Below are positions 39,885 to 48,721 of a stretch of 64,000 nt of DNA, in pieces (the stretch's first letter is position 1; each line of letters opens with the position of its first letter). Origin of the DNA: Candidatus Nitrotoga sp. SPKER (GTDB lineage Bacteria > Pseudomonadota > Gammaproteobacteria > Burkholderiales > Gallionellaceae); assembly GCA_003402285.1 (NCBI GenBank), contig QFXG01000026.1, positions 62,001 through 126,000 of the forward strand, written 5' to 3'. Under the pieces are notes generated by a model, which saw only the letters and a program-made list of their open reading frames with translations, searched no databases and was not told where the DNA came from. A program made the position numbers and the translations under genes.

Positions 39885-40244
39885 TCAAAACGTCACATTG
39901 CGATCACGTTCGGCTACGGCCTTGATATAGTCCGGCATCCCTTTTATTGAGGCACCGGTAACTAGATCCTCTGCCGTGATCTGTCGAGCCACGGCACAAG
40001 CGCCACAGACCCAAATCTGCACGCCCGCCGCCTGCACTACAGTCAGCAATTCCCTCAATGGAGTCAGATTAACGCCGTGGATATAATCAGCCGTTCCTTT
40101 ACGACTGAGTGTCACGGCTTCGTTCCAAAGCCAGAGCACCACATCATGTCCTTGCTCCTTTGCCGTCTTCGCGGCCATGAAGGGCAACGTGGCCATCGTC
40201 GGATCATCTGTGCCTCGACTGCCGGATATTATGAAGGTTGCCAC
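39885..40244 (-). CDS. DsrE family protein
   Basis: A 119-residue soluble protein of the DsrE/TusD fold: ATFIISGSRGTDDPTMATLPFMAAKTAKEQGHDVVLWLWNEAV at the start, then VQAAGVQIWVCGACAVARQIT with two cysteines in the position of the sulfur-relay Cys of the family. Relatives carry sulfur in sulfur oxidation or tRNA thiolation, and small DsrE-like proteins with no assigned role are common. It is convergent with nirK and shares the strand of sodC and the tetraheme cytochrome. Confidence 0.82.
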   Translation of the reverse strand: MATFIISGSRGTDDPTMATLPFMAAKTAKEQGHDVVLWLWNEAVTLSRKGTADYIHGVNLTPLRELLTVVQAAGVQIWVCGACAVARQITAEDLVTGASIKGMPDYIKAVAERDRNVTF

Positions 40245-40326
40245 TTTTTATCTCCTCTTTAAATTTATCCGTAAAAACTCTAGATCCATCATCATCTGCC
40301 CATGAAGCTGCCACTTCACTTTTGTC

Positions 40327-40950
40327 TCATTTCTTCAAAACAATCACCCCACACGCAATCCTGGGGCCACCTGGGGCATCTTTCGTCGGAGGATCGGGAA
40401 GGAATTTGTCTTCAAGTCCATGAATAATAAATGCACTCCCGTCCGCATCGAAAAGGGTCGTCAATCCGGGAGTAAGGGTGACTCGGCTCGTGATGGCATA
40501 CAATGTTCCTTTGCGGTTCTCATCAACCACAAGATTAGACAGGTCGCCTAAATGATAAGGGTGATTTCCGAGGCCTGGGCTGACATTCGCTTCCGGGTTG
40601 ATTTGCGGATCAATATTGCCATCATAATGGCCTTTCGCCGCCGTGAACGGATCGCATGCCCCTACTTCGTGGATGTGTACCGCGTGTCGCCCTGGCGTTA
40701 ACTTGCTGTCAGGTGTACCTTGTACCATCATCTTGATTCTGACGAGCCCATCGTGTTCCTCATACAAATGAGCTTCTCCGGTAATACCCGGACCGGCAAT
40801 GGTTGCTTCTGCACGAAGCCTCTTTTCAGACTTCTCTGCGTGATGTCCATCTTCTTTTCCTGCGTGATGCTCAGCTTCTGCAAAAACTGGACTGGTGGCG
40901 CTGCCCATGATCAATGCTAAAGCCAGCGGTAACTTGGTAACAAATTTCAT
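40327..40950 (-). CDS. sodC: Periplasmic Cu/Zn superoxide dismutase
   Basis: A 207-residue exported enzyme. Signal peptide ends VFA; a His-rich stretch (EHHAGKEDGHHAEK) follows and may help capture metal. The copper site is in GRHAVHIHEVGACD (His92, His94; Cys99 for the disulfide), with GHYDG and HPYHLGDLSNL supplying zinc and copper ligands, then IIHGLEDKF and GGPRIACGVI with the partner Cys. All ligands appear present. Clustering with NirK, the copper oxidase and CusBA gives it a metal-centred setting. Confidence 0.93.
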   Translation of the reverse strand: MKFVTKLPLALALIMGSATSPVFAEAEHHAGKEDGHHAEKSEKRLRAEATIAGPGITGEAHLYEEHDGLVRIKMMVQGTPDSKLTPGRHAVHIHEVGACDPFTAAKGHYDGNIDPQINPEANVSPGLGNHPYHLGDLSNLVVDENRKGTLYAITSRVTLTPGLTTLFDADGSAFIIHGLEDKFLPDPPTKDAPGGPRIACGVIVLKK

Positions 40951-41046
40951 GTGTAATCTCCTAATTCACTAGTTAAGCAAATGGTCTTATGTTGCCATAT
41001 ATCTATATCTGTCATTTTTAATGCCGCGTTGTTCACCGTCTTCCAA

Positions 41047-42534
41047 TCAACGTGCCAGTGATCGAATGTATTGAATGAGTTGCCACACTTTGTCATCGGA
41101 CAAGCCGGCAAACGACATCATGCCCGTTCCAGACGAACCATTCTTGATAATCCAGAAAAGCTGACCATCTGGAATGTTTTTCATCATGACATTGCAGGTA
41201 AAGTTTCTCGGTGGTGGCACCAGTGCTGCTCCCATTATGCCCTTGCCATCCCCCTTTTCTCCATGACACATGGCGCAGGCGGCAGGCTTGGCGGATTTTT
41301 GGAACAGCGTTTTCCCGGCCTGAATTACTTCGGCAGAAGCGGCGAGTGGGTTCGTCATAGCCAGGAAACTATCCGGTGCCTTGGCCGTCTTGCGTAGCTG
41401 CACGCAAGCATCCGACTGGCCTCCACCTGATGAAGTTTCAGTGGCAGCAGCGGCTACAGCAACCGGAGCGGCAATAACAGCTGCTTTGGCAGGCATACCG
41501 CTGGTAGGGGCTGCCTTCACCCCGTCCGGTACGCCCTTGAATGTCGCCTTGAGGTAAGCGATCACATCAGCTACACCTTGCTGGCCGATGGTCAGGCCCC
41601 AATAGGGCATATTCGGCGACTTGCCTATTGCCGGTCCACCATGATTGATCACGTTGTATAAATATTCCATTGGCAGTTTTTCAAATGGAATATTGGCATG
41701 AATTGCCGGTTTCGGGTCCAAACCAGATGCTGCTGGTCCATCCCCCTTACCTGTCGCCCCGTGGCACTGCGAGCAATATTCTTTGTAGAGGACTTTTCCG
41801 CGACTGACACTGGCCATGCCGAATTCCGGACTCGTCCAAGGTTCGTAATACTTGAAGTCATTCACACCCTGCGTCATTAAATATCCAATCACAGCGCGGA
41901 GCTGTGGCTCCGTTGCATCGGCCAGAAACTCGCCACTGTGCGGCACAAAGTCTTGTGGGTTCAGCCCGAAACGGAAGAGCCAATCTTGGTCATATCTTTG
42001 TCCAGACGCATGAAGCGCGGTGCTCTGTGGCCCCCCGATGACTTTTCCATCCTCATTAATCGTATGACAGCCGAGGCAGGCATGTGCCTTAAAGGCCATT
42101 GCACCAAAATCAGCCTCGAACTTCGTTACCTTCGAAAGATCAAATGCGCCAACTTTGACTCGTGGATCCTTATTGTGCTCAGCAAAATAATCAGCAATAG
42201 CATTGGCCTCGGATTCTTTGACAACCGGATGCTTAAACGGGACTTCAGCTAGATCCCAACGATAGCGCTTGGCATAGAGCGGGGCTTCTTTGCCGGTCAA
42301 CCAACTAATCAACCAAGGGCGCTTGTATTTGCTCCCGGCCCAGATGAGATCGGGTGCCTTGAGATTAAAGCGTGAATCGGCCTTGCCCTCCAGCCGGTGA
42401 CATTGAACGCAGTTCTGCTGGAGAATCTCCTTTGCGGTCATCTGATCACTTGCGAACGAAAGCCCAGGAAACGACATCAATCCTACCGAGGCAATAAGTG
42501 CGTATCCGATAGCCATCCCTCTACTAATATTCAT
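41047..42534 (-). CDS. Exported tetraheme cytochrome c of NcgB-like plus NcgC-like build
   Basis: A 495-residue exported protein with four heme sites: CVQCH (42-46), CLGCH (153-157), CSQCH (254-258) and CAMCH (420-424). Residues 30-225 parallel NcgB in order: heme, LIWAGSKYKRPWLISWL, FGAMAFKAHACLGCH, then ALHASGQRYDQDWLFRF. Residues 245-335 parallel NcgC: YKEYCSQCHGATGKGDG and NMPYWG. After an Ala-rich linker (345-370) a third class I domain begins, with NGSSGTGMMSFAG as the Met-ligand block. It is divergent from the DUF1264 gene and has a GGGAGGG ribosome site. Its redox partner is not known. Confidence 0.85.
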   Translation of the reverse strand: MNISRGMAIGYALIASVGLMSFPGLSFASDQMTAKEILQQNCVQCHRLEGKADSRFNLKAPDLIWAGSKYKRPWLISWLTGKEAPLYAKRYRWDLAEVPFKHPVVKESEANAIADYFAEHNKDPRVKVGAFDLSKVTKFEADFGAMAFKAHACLGCHTINEDGKVIGGPQSTALHASGQRYDQDWLFRFGLNPQDFVPHSGEFLADATEPQLRAVIGYLMTQGVNDFKYYEPWTSPEFGMASVSRGKVLYKEYCSQCHGATGKGDGPAASGLDPKPAIHANIPFEKLPMEYLYNVINHGGPAIGKSPNMPYWGLTIGQQGVADVIAYLKATFKGVPDGVKAAPTSGMPAKAAVIAAPVAVAAAATETSSGGGQSDACVQLRKTAKAPDSFLAMTNPLAASAEVIQAGKTLFQKSAKPAACAMCHGEKGDGKGIMGAALVPPPRNFTCNVMMKNIPDGQLFWIIKNGSSGTGMMSFAGLSDDKVWQLIQYIRSLAR

Positions 42535-43011
42535 ATCGCAACCCTCCCTTTTTAATTATCTTATCTGAGTCCATTCTTCTTAAAATAACCATGTATGAAA
42601 TCGGCAACGCAGCACTGAACAAACCCAACATCGGCATCAGTTCGCCGTCACAGCTGCACTCTACTCTTCAATTACCTGGGTCGCAATCTCATATCCACTC
42701 CCCCGTCCGACAGATCCAAATCTTTATATGGTATTCAGCTTTGAAGATCGTGTACCTAGCGATGTAGTAGTTATGGTGATACGACAAAAATTATATTTTG
42801 ATTAACCATTTGCCTCCTCAAAATATTTAAGCCAGATATTTGCACATACGTGCCACCTAAAGTGGTATAAATAGACCTCCCCGGGTATCAAATCGTAAAG
42901 GGGCGTTGAAATGCTTATTTCAAAATGGGATCAAGGCTTACAAATTAATAGGCATGGAACGTTATAGAAATCATCCGTACGTTAACTAAAAAATTATAAG
43001 GAGATTCAATT
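42535..43011. other. Divergent intergenic region between the tetraheme cytochrome and DUF1264 genes
   Basis: 477 bases that should hold both promoters. A short inverted repeat CCAC-CTAAA-GTGG at 42853-42865 is followed by TATAAATAG; no NsrR-type palindrome like the one before ncgA is seen. AAGGAG precedes the DUF1264 ATG. Confidence 0.45.
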
Positions 43012-43536
43012 ATGAAAATCAGCAAAGCCTGCGTTCTTTTTTCCTCATTGATCACAGCTGGTTTTTTGTCTGCTCCAGCTTTTGCTACAGACAAAAATCC
43101 ACTGACCGGTTATACAATTCATGTTGTGGCGCCACACGTCATGGACGGAGAAATTATCGGCCCGTTCCATCATTACTGCAAACCCATTAATGACGAAGTC
43201 ATTCAATGTGTTTTATTTGATTCAGCTGAACCTAACGCCCGCTTAACCGAAGTTGAATACATGGTTTCCAAAAAAGTGACGGGATCGGTCATTCCAAAAT
43301 GGTCGCATACACAAAATTGGCACGACCATAAGCAAGAAATAGAAACCGGTCGTGTTGCCATAGTGAATCCAACTGATCCAAAAGAGCAAAAAGGATTGGC
43401 GGATTATGTTGCTGGAACCGATGGCATCATTTTCCATCTCTGGCCTAAAGATGCACCCATCCCTGACGGTTCCGTCGGCATTCCTCAATCAGTTGGACAT
43501 TGGGAAGAGCTACATGGGAAAATTGGCAAGAAATAA
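43012..43536 (+). CDS. Exported DUF1264 domain protein
   Basis: A 174-residue protein with a signal peptide ending AFA and a DUF1264 domain: HVVAPHVMDGEIIGPFHHYCKPINDEVIQCVLFDS, then EVEYMVSKK, HDHKQEIETGRVAI and the FHLWPKDAPIPDGSVGIPQSV end. The family, which includes plant oil-body-associated proteins, has no known bacterial function. The many His (PFHHYC, WHDHKQ) could bind metal, in keeping with the copper-rich surroundings; that is inference. Confidence 0.8.
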   Translation: MKISKACVLFSSLITAGFLSAPAFATDKNPLTGYTIHVVAPHVMDGEIIGPFHHYCKPINDEVIQCVLFDSAEPNARLTEVEYMVSKKVTGSVIPKWSHTQNWHDHKQEIETGRVAIVNPTDPKEQKGLADYVAGTDGIIFHLWPKDAPIPDGSVGIPQSVGHWEELHGKIGKK

Positions 43537-43557
43537 ATTTATTTAATTTATTCATAG

Positions 43558-43604
43558 AGACACGGGGTTTATCCATGTGGATGAATACTGTGTCTTTATT
43601 ATTT
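43558..43604 (+). terminator. Stem-loop terminator after the DUF1264 gene
   Basis: AGACAC (43558) pairs with GTGTCT (43590-43595) around an inner stem, followed by a T-rich stretch. It separates the gene from the cytochrome 85 bases downstream. Confidence 0.6.
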
Positions 43605-43621
43605 GTAAATGAGGTAATGTT

Positions 43622-44056
43622 ATGTTTTTTTTAAAGAAAAATAAATGGGTATGGATTGCCCTCCTTTTGAGCGTCAGCTCGCAAAACACATTGGCTTTTC
43701 ACAAGGACGTGTATGAGCCGCGCGTACCCAAGGCGATTATTGCGCAGGAACAGCAAGTAAAAAGCCCTTATCCCGTCACACCAGAGCGAATTGAGGCAGG
43801 CCGTAAAATTTATTTTGGGATAGGTTTTTGCGTAACCTGCCATAGCAAAGATGGAACAGGTGTCAATCTACCGGGACATCCTTCGCGTGATTTTACCGAT
43901 GCCAAATGGCAGAAACTTCGCACGGATGGAGAGTTAATGTGGGTTTTAAAAAATGGTAGCCCAGGAACCGGAATGCCAATTCGGATTGGAACGGATATAA
44001 CCGAGGAAGATGGTTGGAATGTGATTCAATTTATACGTACCTTTGAAGGCAAGTAG
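43622..44056 (+). CDS. Exported monoheme cytochrome c
   Basis: A 144-residue protein with a signal peptide ending TLA and one heme site, FCVTCHSKDGTGVNLPGHPSRDF, with the Met-ligand block NGSPGTGMPIRIGTDITEEDGWNVIQFIRTFEG. Class I cytochrome c. Its C-terminal half resembles the last domain of the tetraheme protein on the other strand. An N-terminal extension of about 45 residues before the heme is rich in Pro and charged residues. Confidence 0.88.
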   Translation: MFFLKKNKWVWIALLLSVSSQNTLAFHKDVYEPRVPKAIIAQEQQVKSPYPVTPERIEAGRKIYFGIGFCVTCHSKDGTGVNLPGHPSRDFTDAKWQKLRTDGELMWVLKNGSPGTGMPIRIGTDITEEDGWNVIQFIRTFEGK

Positions 44057-44198
44057 CCGGTTTTCTTTCAACAACAAGACAATTTTCACCTAAACATCAA
44101 ATTTTTAAATTCACCCCTGCCCACCATAAACATAGAGCCCCCATATATATTCATACATCCAAGGTAATAAACTTTGCATCCTGAATTAAAAAGACGCA

Positions 44199-44211
44199 GC
44201 CAAGCCTTGGC
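44199..44211. promoter_or_regulatory. Short palindrome upstream of cusB
   Basis: GCCAAG-C-CTTGGC is a perfect 13-bp palindrome 55 bases before the cusB-like ATG. It may be an operator for metal control; it does not clearly match a consensus I know. Confidence 0.35.
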
Positions 44212-44265
44212 CGTAAATAACACGACTTGAAAAAATTATAGACCAGAGGAAATCGGACCATCAAT

Positions 44266-45582
44266 ATGTCCAAAAAAATAGTGGCAGGGATCGGTCTGCT
44301 AGGGATCGTCATTCTGGCTGGTTATCTCATCAGTCAGCGCATTTCTATTTCATGGATTGATACTCCAACCACAGCTCAAACTGCAATTCCTATTACCAAG
44401 ACCCTATCGTTAGCTGAAATAAGCAAAGCTGGAAAAGAACAAATCTGGATTTGCCCAATGCACCCAGAGATCATGCAGAACCATCCGGGTACTTGCCCGA
44501 TTTGCGGCATGGATCTGGTGCCGTCAAAAAATTCCGCGACTCACAACCACGACCACAGCATTCATATCGATACCGCATCCATCCAAAAGCTTGGTGTCAG
44601 GCTGGCAAGTATAAAAAAAACCTCGCTCAGCCAGGAAATCCGCACTTATGGCAACGTAATAGTCGATGGAGATACGCTTTATAACGTCCATACCAAGGTC
44701 GATGGCTGGATTAAAAAACTCAATATCAATTCGGTCGGACAGCAGATTCGCAAAGGACAAATAATCTATGAGATTTATTCTCCCGATTTAATTACACAGC
44801 AAAAAGAGTATTTGAGGTTTGTGGTGCGCCGCGATCAAACGTTAAAAACGATAGGGGACATTTCGCCACTAGTGGAAAATCCCTATGTAATGGATCTTCT
44901 GCAAGAGCTTTCCAGAGAAAGAACTAAATTTCTCTATAAAGATATTGGCATTGAATCCGTTCAACAGATGGAAGATTCCAAACAACCCATTGAGGTGGTT
45001 AAAATACTGGCTGGCCAAGCAGGTATCGTGACACAAATTAATGCACGCGAAGGTAACTTCGTCACACCTTCCACCACCCTGTTTACTCTGGCCGATGTTT
45101 CCCGGATATGGGTTGATATCACGCTTTATCCCGATCAGGTTGGCCGGGTACAGAATGGCGATTCTGTGACCATAAAAACTCCCGATGGGCAAAAAATAAA
45201 AACCAAGCTCGACTTTATCAATCCCCTCGCCGAGAACAACAAAATCAACGCGAGAGTGACGCTTAATAATACCAACCTACATTTACGTCCCGGCAGTTTT
45301 GTCGACGTAATCATTCACGCCCAGCCACACGAAGCCCTCGTTTTGCCCCGCTCGTCAGTAATACACACTGGACAGGGAGACTCGGTAATTTTGTCCAGAG
45401 GGGACGGGCATTTTCTCCCGGTCAATATCGAAACCGGGATAGAAAGCGGGGACTGGATCGAAGTTGTAGATGGCCTGCTGGAAGGCGCAGAAGTAGCAGT
45501 AAACGGCCAGTTCCTGCTGGACGCCGCATCGTCACTGCAAGATGCCGCGCAACGCATGCAGGAATCGCATAAGCACCAATGA
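44266..45582 (+). CDS. cusB: CusB-type periplasmic adaptor of a copper/silver RND efflux pump
   Basis: A 438-residue membrane-fusion protein. One N-terminal membrane anchor (GIGLLGIVILAGYLIS), then a fused heavy-metal-binding domain WICPMHPEIMQNHPGTCPICGMDLVP, then the barrel-sandwich and beta-barrel domains (VDGWIKKLNINSVGQQIRKGQIIYEIYSPDL, ADVSRIWVDITLYPDQVGRVQ, RPGSFVDV). It links the RND pump in the inner membrane to an outer-membrane channel. The stop overlaps the cusA start by four bases (ATGA). Confidence 0.9.
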   Translation: MSKKIVAGIGLLGIVILAGYLISQRISISWIDTPTTAQTAIPITKTLSLAEISKAGKEQIWICPMHPEIMQNHPGTCPICGMDLVPSKNSATHNHDHSIHIDTASIQKLGVRLASIKKTSLSQEIRTYGNVIVDGDTLYNVHTKVDGWIKKLNINSVGQQIRKGQIIYEIYSPDLITQQKEYLRFVVRRDQTLKTIGDISPLVENPYVMDLLQELSRERTKFLYKDIGIESVQQMEDSKQPIEVVKILAGQAGIVTQINAREGNFVTPSTTLFTLADVSRIWVDITLYPDQVGRVQNGDSVTIKTPDGQKIKTKLDFINPLAENNKINARVTLNNTNLHLRPGSFVDVIIHAQPHEALVLPRSSVIHTGQGDSVILSRGDGHFLPVNIETGIESGDWIEVVDGLLEGAEVAVNGQFLLDAASSLQDAAQRMQESHKHQ

Positions 45583-48500
45583 TTGCACGCGTTATATCCT
45601 GGTCATTACGTAACCATCTGCTGGTTTTGCTGCTTGCAGCTCTAATCAGTGCCTGGGGAATTTACTCTTTGCGTCATACCGCACTGGACGCCATTCCCGA
45701 TCTTTCTGATGTTCAGGTCATCATCAAAACCACTTACCCCGGCCAATCACCGCAAGCGGTGGAAGACCAGGTGACTTATCCGCTTACCTCGGCGCTGCTC
45801 TCGGTGCCCGGTTCTACTGCGGTTCGCGGCTTTTCCATGTTCGGCGAGTCGTTTATTTACATCATTTTCAAGGATGGAACCGATCCCTACTGGGCGCGCT
45901 CGCGTGTGCTTGAATACCTGAGCCAGATGGCGGGAAAACTGCCACCCGGCGTCACTCCGACACTCGGGCCGGATGCGTCCGGTGTGGGCTGGATTTTTGA
46001 ATACGCATTAACTGATCGTCAGCATCGCCACGATCCTGATCAATTGCGCGCACTACAGGATTTCTTCCTGAAATATGAATTGCAAAGCCTGCCCGGTGTC
46101 GCCGAAGTGGCCAGTGTCGGCGGCATGGTGCGGCAATACCAGATCGAAGTAAATCCAACCCGACTGGCCGCATATAAACTGACACTGGACAGCGTGGCAC
46201 AGTCAGTGCGCGACAGCAATCTGTCCGGCGGCGGCTCCGTAGTAGAAATGGGGCGCGCCGAATACATGATCAGGGCGCGCGGCTACCTCAAAACGCTGGA
46301 TGATTTCCGGCAAATTCCGCTCGGCACAGATGGTCAAGGCATCCCCATCCGCTTACAGGACGTGGCGCATATCCAGACTGGGCCGGAAGCGCGCCGTGGT
46401 GTAGTTGATCTCGATGGTGAGGGCGAAGTAGTAGGCGGGATTGTCGTGATGCGCTACGGTAACAACGCACTGGAAACGATAGGGCGGGTCAAGACACGCT
46501 TGCAAGAACTGAAAGCAGGATTGCCCCAAGGGGTGGAATTAGTCGTCACTTATGACCGCTCCGGCCTGATCAAGCGCGCCATCAGCACCCTGCGCGAGAA
46601 GCTGATCGAGGAATCACTGGCAGTCGCGCTGGTCTGCCTACTGTTCCTATTTCACCTGCGTTCATCGCTGGTGGCAGTTGTAACATTACCTATCGGCATC
46701 CTGGCCGCGTTCATCATCATGCAACAACAGGGCGTCAGCGCTAACATCATGTCACTGGGCGGCATCGCCATCGCCATCGGCGCAATGGTCGACGCTGCCA
46801 TTGTGATGATCGAAAACATGCATAAACATCTGGAGCGTGCCGGAGCCAACCCCGATTACTGGCAGGTAGTGAAAGCAAGCTCTCTGGAAGTAGGCCCAGC
46901 CCTGTTCTTCTCGCTATTGGTAATCACCATCTCCTTCCTGCCGGTGTTAACGCTGGACGGACAGGAAGGCCGACTATTCGCACCCCTCGCCTACACAAAA
47001 ACGTATGCAATGGCCGCCAGCGCGTTCCTGGCGATAACGCTCACTCCCGTGCTGATGGGTTATTTCATTCGCGGGCACATTCGCCCGGAACAACGCAATC
47101 CGTTGAACCGCATATTACAAGCCTTATACCAACCAGTACTGCTGGCAGCCTTAAGCAAACGCAAGTTGACCGTACTCGCCACGCTATTGTTATTAGCCAC
47201 CGTGGCGTGGCCGCTAACCAAATTGGGCAGCGAATTCATGCCACCCCTGTATGAAGGTGACCTGCTGTATATGCCAACAACCTTGCCCGGCTTGTCCGTA
47301 GACGAGGCGGCCAATATTTTACAAATCACAGATCGCCTGATCCGCGCACTGCCGGAAGTCGAACGCGTATTTGGCAAAGCCGGACGCGCCGATACGGCGA
47401 CCGATCCAGCACCGCTTTCGATGCTGGAAACCACCATTCTGCTGAAGCCGCGTGACCAATGGCCGCCGGGAGAAACGGTGGAGCAATTGATACACAAGCT
47501 CGATGACCAAGTGCGCCTGCCAGGGCTCACCAACTCCTGGGGCTACCCGATCCGCACCCGCATAGACATGCTTTCCACCGGCATCAGAACGCCGCTGGGA
47601 ATAAAAGTCACCGGCCCGGATCTGGCAGGCATCGCTGAACTGGCTCAGCAAATTGCAGCGGCGATCAAGAGCGTGCCTGGCACACGCACTGTATTCGCTG
47701 AACGGGCCACTGGCGGGCGTTATCTGGACATCGACATTAACCGGGCGCAAGCCGCACGGTATGGCGTTACCGTAGCCGATGTGCAGCGCCTGGTGCAAGG
47801 CGCAATCGGTGGCGAAAACATCGGCACGGTAATTGACGGACGCGAACGCTTTCAGATCAACCTGCGCTACCCACGCGCCCTGCGTGATTCCCTGCCGGCA
47901 ATAGCGGCCAGCCGCATCACCCTGCCATCCGGAACGCAAGTGCCGCTGGGCGAATTGGCGCATTTGCACTTCAGTGATGGGGCTTCGGAAATCAAAAGCG
48001 AAAATGCGCGTTTGACCGCCTATGTGTATATTGACATCACCGGGCGCGATCTCGGCGGTTATGTGAACGAAGCCAAGCGCACACTGGAAAAATCGGTGAC
48101 ATTGCCGCCCGGTTACGCCATTGCCTGGTCGGGGCAATACGTAAATTTACAACATGCCAAAGAACGCATGCAGTGGGTCATCCCGCTGACGCTGATACTG
48201 GCGATCTTGTTGCTATACATGCATTTCCGCCATTTCGGCAAAGTGCTGCTGGTACTGCTGTGCCTGCCATTCTCCCTGATCGGTGGCTTCTGGCTGGTAT
48301 ACGCGCTGGGATATAACTTATCGGTAGCAGTCGCAGTAGGCTTCATTGCGCTGGCTGGCGTAGCCGCCGAATTTGGCGTAGTCATGCTGCTGTATCTTGA
48401 TAATGCCATCGAAGACTTACGCTCTGCCGGACGCTTGAACAACCGTCATGATTTGCACCAAGCCATCATTCAGGGAGCACTGCTACGCATCCGCCCAAAA

Positions 48501-48689
48501 ATGATGACCGTCTCGGTAATCGTGGTGGGCTTGTTGCCGGTAATGTTCAGCCAAGGTGCCGGTGCCGAAGTCATGAAACGCATTGCCGCGCCGTTGGTAG
48601 GTGGCATGCTTACGGCACCGCTGTTGTCGCTAATCGTGATCCCAGTGCTTTATTCATGGTGGCAAGGACGGAGTATGGCAAAGAATTAA
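45579..48689 (+). CDS. cusA: CusA-type RND heavy-metal efflux pump (copper/silver)
   Basis: A 1036-residue inner-membrane proton-driven exporter of the HME-RND family. The early motif DAIPDLSDVQVIIKT matches the monovalent-cation (Cu/Ag) branch; others are YPLTSALLSVPGSTAVRGFSMFG, LGGIAIAIGAMVDAAIVMIENMHK with the acidic residues of the proton relay, and GFIALAGVAAEFGVVMLLYLD. Full length, with 12 membrane segments expected. The outer-membrane factor CusC is absent on both sides, so the pump must borrow a channel encoded elsewhere. Confidence 0.93.
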   Translation: MIARVISWSLRNHLLVLLLAALISAWGIYSLRHTALDAIPDLSDVQVIIKTTYPGQSPQAVEDQVTYPLTSALLSVPGSTAVRGFSMFGESFIYIIFKDGTDPYWARSRVLEYLSQMAGKLPPGVTPTLGPDASGVGWIFEYALTDRQHRHDPDQLRALQDFFLKYELQSLPGVAEVASVGGMVRQYQIEVNPTRLAAYKLTLDSVAQSVRDSNLSGGGSVVEMGRAEYMIRARGYLKTLDDFRQIPLGTDGQGIPIRLQDVAHIQTGPEARRGVVDLDGEGEVVGGIVVMRYGNNALETIGRVKTRLQELKAGLPQGVELVVTYDRSGLIKRAISTLREKLIEESLAVALVCLLFLFHLRSSLVAVVTLPIGILAAFIIMQQQGVSANIMSLGGIAIAIGAMVDAAIVMIENMHKHLERAGANPDYWQVVKASSLEVGPALFFSLLVITISFLPVLTLDGQEGRLFAPLAYTKTYAMAASAFLAITLTPVLMGYFIRGHIRPEQRNPLNRILQALYQPVLLAALSKRKLTVLATLLLLATVAWPLTKLGSEFMPPLYEGDLLYMPTTLPGLSVDEAANILQITDRLIRALPEVERVFGKAGRADTATDPAPLSMLETTILLKPRDQWPPGETVEQLIHKLDDQVRLPGLTNSWGYPIRTRIDMLSTGIRTPLGIKVTGPDLAGIAELAQQIAAAIKSVPGTRTVFAERATGGRYLDIDINRAQAARYGVTVADVQRLVQGAIGGENIGTVIDGRERFQINLRYPRALRDSLPAIAASRITLPSGTQVPLGELAHLHFSDGASEIKSENARLTAYVYIDITGRDLGGYVNEAKRTLEKSVTLPPGYAIAWSGQYVNLQHAKERMQWVIPLTLILAILLLYMHFRHFGKVLLVLLCLPFSLIGGFWLVYALGYNLSVAVAVGFIALAGVAAEFGVVMLLYLDNAIEDLRSAGRLNNRHDLHQAIIQGALLRIRPKMMTVSVIVVGLLPVMFSQGAGAEVMKRIAAPLVGGMLTAPLLSLIVIPVLYSWWQGRSMAKN

Positions 48690-48721
48690 AAAGGTTTTAT
48701 CGCTATAACTTGGAAACGAAT

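Noticed and set aside
36694-48689. Nitrite oxidoreductase or ammonia oxidation genes in the redox locus
   Set aside because: None of the genes shows molybdopterin, iron-sulfur or amo features; only cytochromes and copper proteins are present.
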